NCBI RefSeq assembly: GCF_020532625.1
Contig: NZ_JAJAUY010000065.1
Coordinates: 1-32,916 of the forward strand
DNA from: Streptomyces antimicrobicus
GTDB taxonomy: Bacteria > Actinomycetota > Actinomycetes > Streptomycetales > Streptomycetaceae
Length of the DNA: 32,916 nucleotides
Direction: 5' to 3'
The notes under the pieces were generated by a model, which saw only the letters and a program-made list of their open reading frames with translations, was not told where the DNA came from and made no database searches. Made by a program: the position numbers and the translations under genes. Positions 15,516 to 22,339 of the stretch are shown in pieces (the stretch's first letter is position 1; each line of letters opens with the position of its first letter).

Positions 15516-16283
15516 TCAGTTCCAGGTGGCCGTGACCTTCCGAGTCTCGATGCGCATGCCGAGCGGCACGCGCCAGGCGTCCACGCACACCGTGTACGTG
15601 CGGGTCACGGCCGAGCCGGCCGGGATGGGGGCGGGCAGCGGCTGGGTCGTGGTGATCGTGGCCCAGTCGATGCCCAGGGCGCCCAGGACGTGCGTGGCGA
15701 AGGTGACCGTGCCCGAACGGGCCGGCGCCCCGCCGGTGTTGGCGAAGGTGACCGTCACACGCTCGCACCACCGGTCCGCGCCCGCCGCCCGGGTCGGGGC
15801 GCTGAGCAGCAACGCGGCCGGACCGGCGGGGGTGCCGGGGCCCGGCGCGGACGGCGTACCGGGCGAGCCGCCGGGCGCACTCGGGGTGCCCGGGGCCGGG
15901 CGGGGCGGCGTACCGCCGCCAGGGGTCGGTCCCGTCGTACCGGGGGCAGTTCCCGAGGGGCCGCCCGGCGCGGGCCCGGGTACGGCGACAGCGGCCGAGG
16001 CGGAGCCGGCGGCACCGGAGCCCGCGTCCCGGGAGGCGGCCGAGGATCCGGACCCGGAGGACCCGGACGCAGAGGACCCGGACGCAGAGGATCCGGCCGC
16101 GGGCGGGCCGGGGAGTGGCTGGTACTCCACCGGCCCCCGCGGCGGTACGGTCTCGCCCGCGCCGCGTTCGGGTCCGGCCGCGGCGGCGCCCACGGCGACA
16201 TGGCCGTTCCGCGCGGGGCCGCCGCACCCGGTGAGGGTCACGGCGGCCGTACAGAGGGCGAGGACGGTCGTCAGCCTGCGCAC
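15516..16283 (-). CDS. Lipoprotein with low-complexity linker and C-terminal beta-type domain
   Basis: A 255-aa protein. The signal peptide ends in a lipobox, LTGC, with the lipidated Cys at residue 20. Residues about 40-155 are Ser/Gly/Pro/Ala-rich and contain SASGS repeats. The C-terminal ~95 residues ('CERVTVTFANTGGAPARSGTVTFATHVLGALG' through 'YTVCVDAWRVPLGMRIETRKVTATW') look like an Ig-like or CARDB-type beta domain with two Cys that may pair. The GTG start has no obvious SD. It follows sigN by 39 nt in the same direction, so it may be read through from sigN or use its own promoter at the palindromes. The function is unknown. Confidence 0.75.
   Translation of the reverse strand: MRRLTTVLALCTAAVTLTGCGGPARNGHVAVGAAAAGPERGAGETVPPRGPVEYQPLPGPPAAGSSASGSSASGSSGSGSSAASRDAGSGAAGSASAAVAVPGPAPGGPSGTAPGTTGPTPGGGTPPRPAPGTPSAPGGSPGTPSAPGPGTPAGPAALLLSAPTRAAGADRWCERVTVTFANTGGAPARSGTVTFATHVLGALGIDWATITTTQPLPAPIPAGSAVTRTYTVCVDAWRVPLGMRIETRKVTATWN
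16042..16101. repeat. 15-bp tandem repeat in the lipoprotein gene
   Basis: Four copies of a 15-bp unit of the form GAGGACCCGGACGCA (16042, 16057, 16072 and 16087) encode the SASGS repeats of the linker. The two middle copies are identical. Confidence 0.88.
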
Positions 16284-16297
16284 CGCGCCAGTGTCAC

Positions 16298-16325
16298 TGA
16301 CGGACCGTCAAATGACCAGAGGTCA
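16298..16325. promoter_or_regulatory. Two adjacent palindromes between sigN and the lipoprotein gene
   Basis: TGACGG-A-CCGTCA (16298-16310) and TGACC-AGA-GGTCA (16313-16325) are perfect 13-bp palindromes with centres 15 bp apart. The second contains the sigN stop codon. They may be a regulator site for the lipoprotein gene; I cannot name the regulator. Confidence 0.45.
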
Positions 16326-17171
16326 CTCGCCGATGAGTCCCTGGCGCAGCTGCGCGAGGGTGCGGGTGAGCAGCCGCGAGACGTGCATCTGCGAGATGCC
16401 GACCTCCTCGCCGATCTGCGACTGCGTCATGTTCGCGAAGAACCGCAGCATGATGATCTGCCGTTCCCGCGCGGGGAGTTTGGCCAGCAGCGGCTTGAGC
16501 GACTCGCGGTACTCCACACCCTCGAGGGCGGTGTCCTCGTAGCCGAGCCGGTCCGCGAGCGAGCCCTCGCCGCCCTCGTCCTCCGGGGAGGGCGAGTCGA
16601 GCGAGGAGGCGGTGTACGCGTTGCCGACGGCCAGGCCGTCCACGACCTCCTCCTCCGACACGCCGAGCACCGCGGCGAGTTCCGGCACGGTCGGGGAGCG
16701 GTCGAGCCGCTGGGCGAGCTCGTCGCTGGCCTTCGTCAGGGCGAGCCGGAGCTCCTGGAGCCGGCGCGGGACGCGGACGGACCAGGAAGTGTCTCGAAAG
16801 AATCGTTTGATCTCGCCCACGACGGTCGGCATGGCGAACGTCGGGAACTCCACGCCGCGTTCGCAGTCGAAGCGGTCGATCGCCTTGATGAGGCCGATCG
16901 TGCCGACCTGGACGATGTCCTCCATCGGCTCGTTGCGGCTGCGGAACCGGGCCGCGGCGTAGCGCACCAGCGGCAGGTTCAGCTCGATCAGGGTGTCGCG
17001 GACGTAGGCCCGTTCGGGGCTGTCCGGGTCCAGGGCGGCGAGACGCTGGAAGAGGGAGCGGGACAGGGTGCGGGTGTCGATGGCTTCCGGGCGGTCAGAC
17101 GCCGTGGGTGCTGCCGGCGCCTCGCTCTTGACGAGCGTGAGCACCTCGGAGCTGCCCTGGTGTACGGACAT
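16323..17171 (-). CDS. sigN: SigB/SigF-type sigma factor, SigN-like
   Basis: A 282-aa alternative sigma factor of the SigB/SigF/SigG group. Region 2 reads 'LIELNLPLVRYAAARFRSRNEPMEDIVQVGTIGLIKAIDRFD' and 'FPTFAMPTVVGEIKRFFRDTSWSVRVPRR'. Region 3 includes 'RSPTVPELAAVLGVSEEEVV', and region 4.2 'MTQSQIGEEVGISQMHVSRLL'. The ATG at 17169-17171 has AAGGGGGTGG upstream. The identification as sigN rests on the family and on the arrangement beside sigF, which matches what I recall for S. coelicolor, where SigN acts in aerial hyphae. A SigB-type promoter lies about 70 bp upstream. No anti-sigma gene is adjacent. Confidence 0.85.
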   Translation of the reverse strand: MSVHQGSSEVLTLVKSEAPAAPTASDRPEAIDTRTLSRSLFQRLAALDPDSPERAYVRDTLIELNLPLVRYAAARFRSRNEPMEDIVQVGTIGLIKAIDRFDCERGVEFPTFAMPTVVGEIKRFFRDTSWSVRVPRRLQELRLALTKASDELAQRLDRSPTVPELAAVLGVSEEEVVDGLAVGNAYTASSLDSPSPEDEGGEGSLADRLGYEDTALEGVEYRESLKPLLAKLPARERQIIMLRFFANMTQSQIGEEVGISQMHVSRLLTRTLAQLRQGLIGE

Positions 17172-17240
17172 GCCACCCCCTTGAAGGTCGCGGACGGTCG
17201 CGGCGGGCGCGCCCGTCGGAGGAACGCAGCCTTCACCTGA

Positions 17241-17266
17241 ATACCGGAGGCGGGGCTGCGGCAAAC
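17241..17266 (-). promoter_or_regulatory. SigB-type promoter upstream of sigN
   Basis: Read on the minus strand, GTTTGC (17266-17261), 14 bp, then CGGTAT (17246-17241). The SigB-group consensus is about GTTT-N14/15-GGGTAT, so one base of the -10 differs. It sits about 70 bp from the sigN start, suggesting autoregulation or activation by SigF or another SigB-like factor. Confidence 0.6.
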
Positions 17267-17360
17267 GCGGTTCCAGCAGAATGTCACATGTCGGCAACGC
17301 GCTGTAGCGCCAAGTCGACATATCAGTGCAGCGACAGACCGGAATGAGCCTGTTCTGTCG

Positions 17361-17391
17361 GGAAACGAGCGGAGCGATCTCCACTCGTTCC
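17361..17391 (-). terminator. Hairpin just after sigF
   Basis: An imperfect stem of about 13 bp (GGAACGAGTGGAG with CTCCGCTCGTTTCC around a short loop) begins 2 nt after the sigF stop codon. It probably separates sigF transcription from sigN. Confidence 0.6.
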
Positions 17392-17393
17392 GG

Positions 17394-18236
17394 TTACGCC
17401 TCGATCCTGTTTGCGGACCGCAGCCGCGCGAAGCTCCGGGCCAGCAGCCGGGAGACGTGCATCTGGGACACTCCGAGCTCCGCGCTGATCTGGGACTGCG
17501 TCAGATTGCTGTAGTAGCGCAGGAGCAGGATCCGCTGTTCGCGCTCGGGCAGTTGTACGAGGAGGTGGCGGACGAGGTCGCGGTGCTCGACCCCGGCCAG
17601 TTCCGGATCCTCGTAACCCAGCCGGTCCAGCAGGCCCGGCAGCCCGTCGCCCTCCTGGGCAGCCTCCAGCGAGGTCGCGTGGTACGAACGGCCGGCCTCG
17701 ATGCAGGACAGCACCTCGTCCTCGCTGATCCGCAGCCGCTCGGCGATCTCGGGCGTGGTGGGGGTGCGTCCGTGGAGCGTGGTGAGGTCCTCGGTGGCCG
17801 CGTTGACCTGGACCCACAGCTCGTGCAGCCGGCGCGGGACGTGGACGGTGCGCACGTTGTCGCGGAAGTACCGTTTGATCTCGCCCACGACGGTCGGCAT
17901 GGCGAAGGTCGGGAACTGCACCCCGCGGTCCGGGTCGAACCGGTCGATGGCGTTGATCAGGCCGATCGTGCCGACCTGGACCACGTCCTCCATCGGCTCG
18001 TTGCGGCTGCGGAAGCGGGCGGCGGCGTAGCGCACCAGCGGGAGGTTGGCCTCGATCAGGGCCCCGCGCACCCGGTTGTACTCGCTGGAGCCCGGCTCCA
18101 GGGCCTTCAGCTGCCCGAAGAGCACCTGGGTCAGGGCCCGGGTGTCGGCGCCCCGGCTCTGCGGCCTGGGGGCGGGCTCGTCCTGGGCTTCGTGCTGGGG
18201 AGGCACCTGGGGCGCAGTACTGGCCGGCACGGTCAC
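17394..18236 (-). CDS. sigF: SigF, late sporulation sigma factor
   Basis: A 280-aa sigma factor of the SigB/SigF group. Regions are closely similar to the neighbouring SigN: 'EANLPLVRYAAARFRSRNEPMEDVVQVGTIGLINAIDRFD', 'FPTFAMPTVVGEIKRYFRDNVRTVHVPRR', 'TPTTPEIAERLRISEDEVL' and 'LTQSQISAELGVSQMHVSRLL'. The first 28 residues are Pro/Gln/Glu-rich. The GTG at 18234-18236 follows a AAGGGG SD. In S. coelicolor SigF is needed for late spore maturation. The two sigma genes probably arose by tandem duplication. The upstream region is unusually AT-rich for this window and holds a perfect palindrome. Confidence 0.86.
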   Translation of the reverse strand: MTVPASTAPQVPPQHEAQDEPAPRPQSRGADTRALTQVLFGQLKALEPGSSEYNRVRGALIEANLPLVRYAAARFRSRNEPMEDVVQVGTIGLINAIDRFDPDRGVQFPTFAMPTVVGEIKRYFRDNVRTVHVPRRLHELWVQVNAATEDLTTLHGRTPTTPEIAERLRISEDEVLSCIEAGRSYHATSLEAAQEGDGLPGLLDRLGYEDPELAGVEHRDLVRHLLVQLPEREQRILLLRYYSNLTQSQISAELGVSQMHVSRLLARSFARLRSANRIEA

Positions 18237-18301
18237 GCCACCCCTTCATGTCAGCTCAGGCAACTCTTCCATCAAAAACGGTCATAGCATCACAAGAGAT
18301 G

Positions 18302-18314
18302 TGCACTGTGTGCA
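18302..18314. promoter_or_regulatory. Palindrome in the sigF upstream region
   Basis: TGCAC-TGT-GTGCA is a perfect 13-bp inverted repeat, 66-78 bp upstream of the sigF start in a locally AT-richer stretch (18245-18360). A regulator site is plausible; no known consensus is matched. Confidence 0.4.
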
Positions 18315-18468
18315 AGCACCGTATATCGCCGTGTTGAGGGCAAGTTGGACATTCAAGGATGGTTGCCGGAGCCGTTCGGCCGAGGGTGCGAGGCGGGTAC
18401 ACGCCAAAGCCGTCCGAGGCGGGAGGGGGAGGGCCGGCGGAGCCCGAAGGCCGCTCGTACGTACGGGT

Positions 18469-18630
18469 TCAGCGCACCAGTTCGGTCATGAAGCGGCCGA
18501 TTCCCTTGGCGGCGTCGGAGATGCCCTGGAAGCCGATCTGGACGATCTCGGCGGCCTTCACCGGCTGGGTGATGATCGTGAAGAGGACGAAGACGACGAG
18601 TGCGCCCATGAGGATCTTCTTGGTGTCCAT
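18469..18630 (-). CDS. 53-aa single-pass membrane protein
   Basis: A short protein starting MDTKKILMGALVVFVLFTII, with one hydrophobic helix (about 6-21), followed by an amphipathic tail ('KAAEIVQIGFQGISDAAKGIGRFMTELVR'). The ATG at 18628-18630 has GGGGAGG about 12 nt upstream, somewhat far but strong. Codon use matches true genes here (third positions almost all G/C). The N-in basic start and amphipathic tail suggest a small regulatory or structural membrane peptide. I believe similar small proteins occur in other Streptomyces but cannot assign a function. It lies 232 nt upstream of sigF on the same strand, close enough to share developmental control. Confidence 0.75.
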   Translation of the reverse strand: MDTKKILMGALVVFVLFTIITQPVKAAEIVQIGFQGISDAAKGIGRFMTELVR

Positions 18631-18791
18631 GAGCGGTGTCGGCCTCCCCTGCCGTCCGTGCGAAGTCGGGTGAGTCTAACCGGTCGCGTTCGGGCACTCA
18701 CCTGACCTTTAAGGACCTATGACCCGCTGGTACGGGCCCTTCGCCGCGGCCGCGGCGGCGCGGGAAGGAGCAGGATGGTTCACGAAGCCCA

Positions 18792-18982
18792 CCGGTTCTG
18801 GCAGGAAACCGGAGGGTGGAGGGACAGGGCCTCACTGCGGGGTCCGGGCCGCACGCTTCCCCCTGACTGCGGCGCGGGCCGGTAGGTCCGTCCTCGTCGG
18901 GGGAAGCGGCTTGTCCCCCCGATGCCGCTTCCCCCGTCCCGTTCGCGGACGAAGGCCCCGGCCCCTCACGGCCGGGGCCTTC
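18792..18982 (+). ncRNA. Candidate structured small RNA with C-run hairpin loops (6C-like)
   Basis: Four hairpins follow each other on the plus strand. CCGGTT/AACCGG spans 18792-18812. GCCGCA/TGCGGC (18848-18873) has a 14-nt loop containing CCCCC. A perfect 12-bp stem GGGGGAAGCGGC and its complement (18899-18935) has a 13-nt loop containing CCCCCC. Last comes a strong terminator hairpin. Two hairpins with C-rich loops resemble the actinobacterial 6C RNA, which has at least six C in each loop; here the first loop has only five. The region (18631-19046) has no convincing gene on either strand apart from a weak 36-codon ORF. The 5' end is not defined. C runs in loops fall on the plus strand, which sets the direction. 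Confidence 0.5.
18951..18982 (+). terminator. Strong hairpin terminator ending the candidate RNA
   Basis: Perfect 13-bp stem (GAAGGCCCCGGCC and its complement) with a 6-nt loop, 15 nt after the C6-loop hairpin. Confidence 0.75.
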
Positions 18983-19046
18983 GGCGTACCCGGGGTGTTG
19001 CGGCGTGCCCGCGGACCGGGGGAGCCGCGCTGCGGACGGCGCCGGG

Positions 19047-19343
19047 CTACTGGATGGCCCCGGCCAGGCCCAGCACCGGCGCGACCGGGTCGACCACCGG
19101 CTGGAGCCGGTCCGGCAGCGTGGCCAGCTGGTCGAGCTGGGTCAGGCCGTCGTTCAGCTTCGCGCCGATCTCCGGCACCGAGTTCGGCGCGGCGTCCTCG
19201 GGCATTCCGGCGGCCGGGGTCGGCAGCTCGGGCAGCGTCAGGGGGGACAGCGGCAGGTCGGCGGCGGAGGCGGCGGGCGCGGCGAGGCCGGCGGCCGCGC
19301 CGGCGAGGGCGACGGCGGCGAGGAGGCGCTGGGTCTTGGTCAT
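19047..19343 (-). CDS. Small secreted protein of unknown function
   Basis: A 98-aa protein with a clear Sec signal peptide (MTKTQRLLAAVALAGAAAGL, cleavage likely after ASA at about 28). The mature part of about 70 residues is Pro/Leu/Asp-rich ('LPLSPLTLPELPTPAAGMPEDAAPNSVPEIG'), with a predicted short amphipathic stretch 'LNDGLTQLDQLATLPDRLQPVV'. It has no cysteine, transmembrane or lipobox. Small exported proteins of this kind are common in Streptomyces surfaces. The ATG at 19341-19343 has only a weak SD. It follows tRNA-Ser(CGA) on the same strand but is separated by a strong terminator. Confidence 0.75.
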   Translation of the reverse strand: MTKTQRLLAAVALAGAAAGLAAPAASAADLPLSPLTLPELPTPAAGMPEDAAPNSVPEIGAKLNDGLTQLDQLATLPDRLQPVVDPVAPVLGLAGAIQ

Positions 19344-19390
19344 GCCGTGACAACGGCGTCCGCCGGGGGCCGGTCACGGCGGACACGCGC

Positions 19391-19422
19391 GAGAGCCCCG
19401 GTTCGTACGAACCGGGGCTCTC
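19391..19422 (-). terminator. Perfect 32-bp palindromic terminator after tRNA-Ser(CGA)
   Basis: GAGAGCCCCGGTTCG and its complement form an uninterrupted palindrome, 8 nt downstream of the tRNA 3' end. It would act in both directions. Confidence 0.85.
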
Positions 19423-19430
19423 GACCAGAG

Positions 19431-19515
19431 CGGTGGTGGAGGGATTTGAACCCCCGATGGGTTGCCCCATACTCGCTTTCGAGGCGAGCTCCTTCGGCCA
19501 CTCGGACACACCACC
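19431..19515 (-). tRNA. tRNA-Ser (anticodon CGA)
   Basis: An 85-nt class II tRNA on the minus strand. The acceptor GGTGGTG pairs with CACCACC, with discriminator G. Anticodon stem CTCGC/GCGAG holds the loop CTCGAAA, with anticodon CGA. The variable arm is TGGG/CCCA and the T loop TTCAAAT. CCA is not encoded. It reads UCG, a common serine codon at this GC content. Confidence 0.96.
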
Positions 19516-19617
19516 GAGAGAGATCCTAGCCCACGCCGGGGAGTGCTTTGCAACTTGATACGCGTGGCCCTGCTCACCCGGCCCGTGCTGCGGCCCCGCC
19601 GGTCCGGCGCGCCGGGG

Positions 19618-20223
19618 TCACCGGTCCCGGAAGAATCGCGTGAGCAGGGCGGAGCACTCGTCCTCCAGCACGCCCCGGATCACCTCCGGCCGGTGGTTGA
19701 GCCTGCGGTCGCGCACGAGGTCCCACAGCGAGCCGGCCGCACCCGCCTTCTCGTCGCCCGCGCCGTAGACGACCCGGGCCAGGCGGGACTGCACCAGCGC
19801 GCCGGCGCACATCACGCACGGCTCCAGGGTCACCACGAGGGTGCACCCCGGCAGCCGCCACTCGCCGAGCTTCGCCGCGGCCCGGCGGATCGCCAGTACC
19901 TCGGCGTGCGCGGTGGGATCGCCCACGGCCTCGCGCTCGTTGTAGCCGGTGGCCAGGACCTGGCCGCCCGGGTCGAGCACGACCGCGCCGACCGGTACGT
20001 CGCCGGCCGGCACCGCCTTGGCGGCCTCGCCCAGCGCCAGGCGCATCGCCTCCCGCCAGGGGTCCCGCACCGGGTCGGGCTGCCGCTCCGGGCCGGGCTC
20101 TCGGGGCGGGCCGGGATCCCGTACCGGCTCGGGGTCCCGTACCGGCTCGGGGTCCCGTACCGGGGCCGGGTCCCGTACCGGACGCTCGTCCCGTACGGGA
20201 CCGGGGTCCTGCGCGTCGGTCAC
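19618..20223 (-). CDS. tadA: tRNA-specific adenosine deaminase TadA with repeat-rich N-terminal extension
   Basis: A 201-aa zinc deaminase that converts A34 of tRNA-Arg(ACG) to inosine; that tRNA is encoded in this window. The catalytic motif H106-A-E108 and the zinc cysteines in PCVMC (C136, C139) are present, as is 'AGDVPVGAVVLDPGGQVLATGYNERE'. The deaminase domain begins at about residue 53 (DPWREAMRLAL). The first 50 residues are a Pro/Arg/Asp/Glu-rich repeat (PVRDPE) not found in typical TadA. The GTG start shares its G with the TAG stop of the upstream gene (TAGTG), with GAGG about 10 nt before it. An internal start near residue 53 is not excluded but I see no good one. Confidence 0.92.
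   Translation of the reverse strand: MTDAQDPGPVRDERPVRDPAPVRDPEPVRDPEPVRDPGPPREPGPERQPDPVRDPWREAMRLALGEAAKAVPAGDVPVGAVVLDPGGQVLATGYNEREAVGDPTAHAEVLAIRRAAAKLGEWRLPGCTLVVTLEPCVMCAGALVQSRLARVVYGAGDEKAGAAGSLWDLVRDRRLNHRPEVIRGVLEDECSALLTRFFRDR
20116..20205. repeat. 18-bp x5 tandem repeat at the 5' end of tadA
   Basis: Five contiguous 18-bp units of the form GTCCCGTACCGGCTCGGG (20116, 20134, 20152, 20170 and 20188) encode the PVRDPE-type extension in frame. Units 1 and 2 differ at one base. Confidence 0.9.
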
Positions 20224-20768
20224 TAGCGGACGGCCTCCAGCACCTCGGTCGCGCCGAGCAGGTCGGCGATCTCCGCGAGGGCGTCCCCGTCGAGGGCCAG
20301 CAGCTCCTTGTGGCTCACCCCGAGGTCGTCCAGCAGCCGGGCGTCGCCCAGCGGACCGGCCGGGACCGGCTCGGCGCCGGCGCCGGAGGCGTCCTCGTCC
20401 TCGTCGCCGGCGAACGCGGCGACCGTGTCCTCCTCACCGTCCTCGGTGCCGTCCAGGTCCAGTTCGTCCAGCTCGTCGTCCTCCTGCCCGTCGCTGCCCA
20501 GCAGCTCGTCCGTCAGCATCGAGCCGTAGGAGCTGCGCTTGGCCAGGACGGCGTTGGAGACGAAGATGCGCGGGTCGTCCTCGCCGTCCAGCCGGACGAC
20601 GCCGAACCAGGCGTCCTCCTGCTCGATGAGGGCGACCACCGTGTCGTCGTCGACAGCGGCGGCACGGGCGAGATCGGTCAGATCCGTCAACGACTCGACG
20701 TCGTCGAGTTCCATGTCGCTCGCTTCCCACCCGTCTTCGGTGCGCGCGAGCAGTGCGGCGAAGTACAC
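20223..20768 (-). CDS. tRNA adenosine deaminase-associated protein
   Basis: A 181-aa acidic protein of the actinobacterial family always found beside tadA. It begins 'YFAALLARTEDGWEASDMELDDVESLTDL' and ends 'DLGVSHKELLALDGDALAEIADLLGATEVLEAVR'. The middle (about 90-135) is a run of Asp/Glu that varies in such families. I chose GTG at 20766-20768 because GGGAG sits 7 nt upstream; an ATG 21 bp further upstream (20789) has no SD. Its stop overlaps the tadA start by one base, so the two are translationally coupled. A role with TadA is inferred from this constant pairing; the mechanism is unknown. Confidence 0.88.
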   Translation of the reverse strand: MYFAALLARTEDGWEASDMELDDVESLTDLTDLARAAAVDDDTVVALIEQEDAWFGVVRLDGEDDPRIFVSNAVLAKRSSYGSMLTDELLGSDGQEDDELDELDLDGTEDGEEDTVAAFAGDEDEDASGAGAEPVPAGPLGDARLLDDLGVSHKELLALDGDALAEIADLLGATEVLEAVR

Positions 20769-21075
20769 CGTGACTCTCCCACTGGTCATAGGCGTGCCGG
20801 TTGGAGGTCCCCCCGGCGGAGGCTTGGGTCGAGGGGTGGAACGGCCTTGTCGCTTGCCGTTTCGCGCCCCGCCCCATCGGCATCGTGGCAGAAACAGCGG
20901 CTTTGCGAGAGGTCTTCCGCGCTTGCGTCGTGCCGTGCCGCCCTCGGGGGGCCGCTGCGGGACCCCTCGACGGGACCGCCTGGCTGTCGCTCGGACGGTC
21001 TACCCGGCCGCTGCTTCCGGTTTCTTCCGATTCTGGTTCCGATCGGTTTCGGTTGTGCTGATCCACTGTGAACGC
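20769..21075. other. Gene-free stretch upstream of the tadA operon
   Basis: No convincing gene on either strand. The part nearest 21075 (21015-21060) is purine/pyrimidine-biased and AT-richer, with a CCGATCGG palindrome at 21039-21046. It may contain the promoter of the tadA operon, but I could not place -35/-10 elements with confidence. Confidence 0.5.
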
Positions 21076-21261
21076 TCACCAGCGGAAGGTCCGCATCCGC
21101 ATCTGTTGGCGCATCCGGGCCGCACGGGCGCGTCGGGGCTGGACCCGGTCGCGCAGCTCCCGTGCCTCGTTCAGTTCACGCAGGAACTGCGCGCGCCGCG
21201 CCCTGCGCTGCGCCGCGGATTCCGGCATCTCGTCGTCTGCTGTCGGCTGGTCGTCCGCCAT
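21076..21261 (-). CDS. 61-aa Arg-rich protein of unknown function
   Basis: Starts MADDQPTADDEMPESAAQRR with an acidic first third, then a long basic helix ('ARRAQFLRELNEARELRDRVQPRRARAARMRQQMRMRTFRW'). The charge segregation and heptad-like spacing suggest a helical nucleic-acid or protein binder. The ATG at 21259-21261 has GGTGG 6-10 nt upstream. I believe close relatives occur in other Streptomyces at this locus, but I cannot assign a function. It is codirectional with the universal stress gene (111 bp upstream) and the tadA operon. Confidence 0.65.
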   Translation of the reverse strand: MADDQPTADDEMPESAAQRRARRAQFLRELNEARELRDRVQPRRARAARMRQQMRMRTFRW

Positions 21262-21372
21262 CGGCCACCACCCCGGGCTCCTTCGGTCGTCCTCCTCCGC
21301 TTCGCGAAGCAGTCCCCCCGGGTCCCAGCTTCCCCCGGACCAGGCGTTTGATGCCAGACCCCGGCACCCGGC

Positions 21373-22305
21373 TCACTCCGTGTCCTGACCGTGCTGAGCA
21401 GGTACGACGGCCACCGGGCAGGAGGCATGGGTCAGCACGGCGTTCGCCACCGACCCCATCAGCAACGAGCGCCCCAGCCGCCGCCGGTGCCGGCCGACCA
21501 CCACCAGCGCCGCCGCCTCCGAGGCCTGCACCAGTGCCCCGGCCGCGTCCCCGGGCACGGCGGCCTGCTCCAGCGGCACCCGCGGGTACCGCTGCCGGAA
21601 CGACGCCAGCCGGTCGTTCTGCGCGCGCAGCATCTCCCGCTCGGCCGGTGCCCGGCCCTCGTCGCCCAGGGCCTCGGCCATCGCCTCCGGCGTGACGACC
21701 GCGTACGGGCCGCCCAGCAGCAGCGGGGAAGGCGGCACGGTGAACGCCGAGAGCACCTGCAGGGCCGCGCCCGGCCGGGCGGCCGCCTCGGTGAACGCGA
21801 AGTCGATCACGTCCTCGGCGGTCTCGGCGGCGTGCAGCCCGAGGACGACCGGCCCGGCGGCCCGCCCCTGGGGGTCGCCGCCCGCCGCCAGGCGCGCGCG
21901 GTGCGGCACCACCACGACCGGGCAGGGCGCGGTGGTCGCCACCGCCCTGCTGCTGGAGCCCAGCAGCAGGCTGGTGAAGCCGCCCCGGCCGCGCGAGCCC
22001 ATGACCAGCATCCGCGCGCCCCGCCCGGCCGCGCGCAGGGCGTCGGGGACCGAGCCCTCCACGGTCTCGTAACGGGTGTCGGGGGGCAGGTCCGCGGGCA
22101 GGGCCGCGCGGACCGGGTCCGGGGGCGGCTCCGGCGCGGCGCCCACCGACTCGCGGCGTCCGGCGTACCACTGGGCGTGGTCCGGCAGGACGTGCACGAC
22201 GACCAGCCCGCTCCCGTGCCGCGCGGCCTCGGCCCGGGCCCACTCCAGGGCCCGCAGGCTGTGCTCCGAGCCGTCGACGGCCGCGACGACTGCTCCTTCG
22301 GTCAC
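21373..22305 (-). CDS. Tandem-domain universal stress protein
   Basis: A 310-aa protein with two USP domains. Domain 1 (about 4-135) reads 'VVAAVDGSEHSLRALEWARAEA' and ends in the ATP-binding signature 'GSRGRGGFTSLLLGSSSRAV'. Domain 2 (about 150-300) ends 'GRHRRRLGRSLLMGSVANAVLTHASCPVAVVP', which keeps the G-x2-..-GS pattern with a more basic loop. Such proteins bind ATP and are induced by hypoxia, stationary phase or stress in actinobacteria. The GTG at 22303-22305 has a TGAGGG SD. Transcription starts toward the minus strand from the region holding the 23-bp repeat array. Confidence 0.9.
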   Translation of the reverse strand: MTEGAVVAAVDGSEHSLRALEWARAEAARHGSGLVVVHVLPDHAQWYAGRRESVGAAPEPPPDPVRAALPADLPPDTRYETVEGSVPDALRAAGRGARMLVMGSRGRGGFTSLLLGSSSRAVATTAPCPVVVVPHRARLAAGGDPQGRAAGPVVLGLHAAETAEDVIDFAFTEAAARPGAALQVLSAFTVPPSPLLLGGPYAVVTPEAMAEALGDEGRAPAEREMLRAQNDRLASFRQRYPRVPLEQAAVPGDAAGALVQASEAAALVVVGRHRRRLGRSLLMGSVANAVLTHASCPVAVVPAQHGQDTE

Positions 22306-22339
22306 GCCCTCAGGGTGACACCGGCGCCGCCGGCCCGCA

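Noticed and set aside
16298..16325. Terminator for sigN
   Set aside because: The two palindromes have short stems (5-6 bp) and no T-run; they fit operator-type sites better.
18310..18345. GGCGATAT upstream of sigF as a WhiG-type -10 (consensus GCCGATAA)
   Set aside because: Only 6 of 8 bases match and no TAAA-like -35 lies at 15-16 bp.
18775..18885. 36-codon ORF (MVHEAHRFWQETGGWRDRAS...) with a strong SD (GGAAGGAG)
   Set aside because: It overlaps stable hairpins of the candidate RNA, its third-position GC (about 78%) is lower than neighbours, and the peptide has no recognisable feature. It could be a small protein or leader, but RNA structure explains the stretch better.
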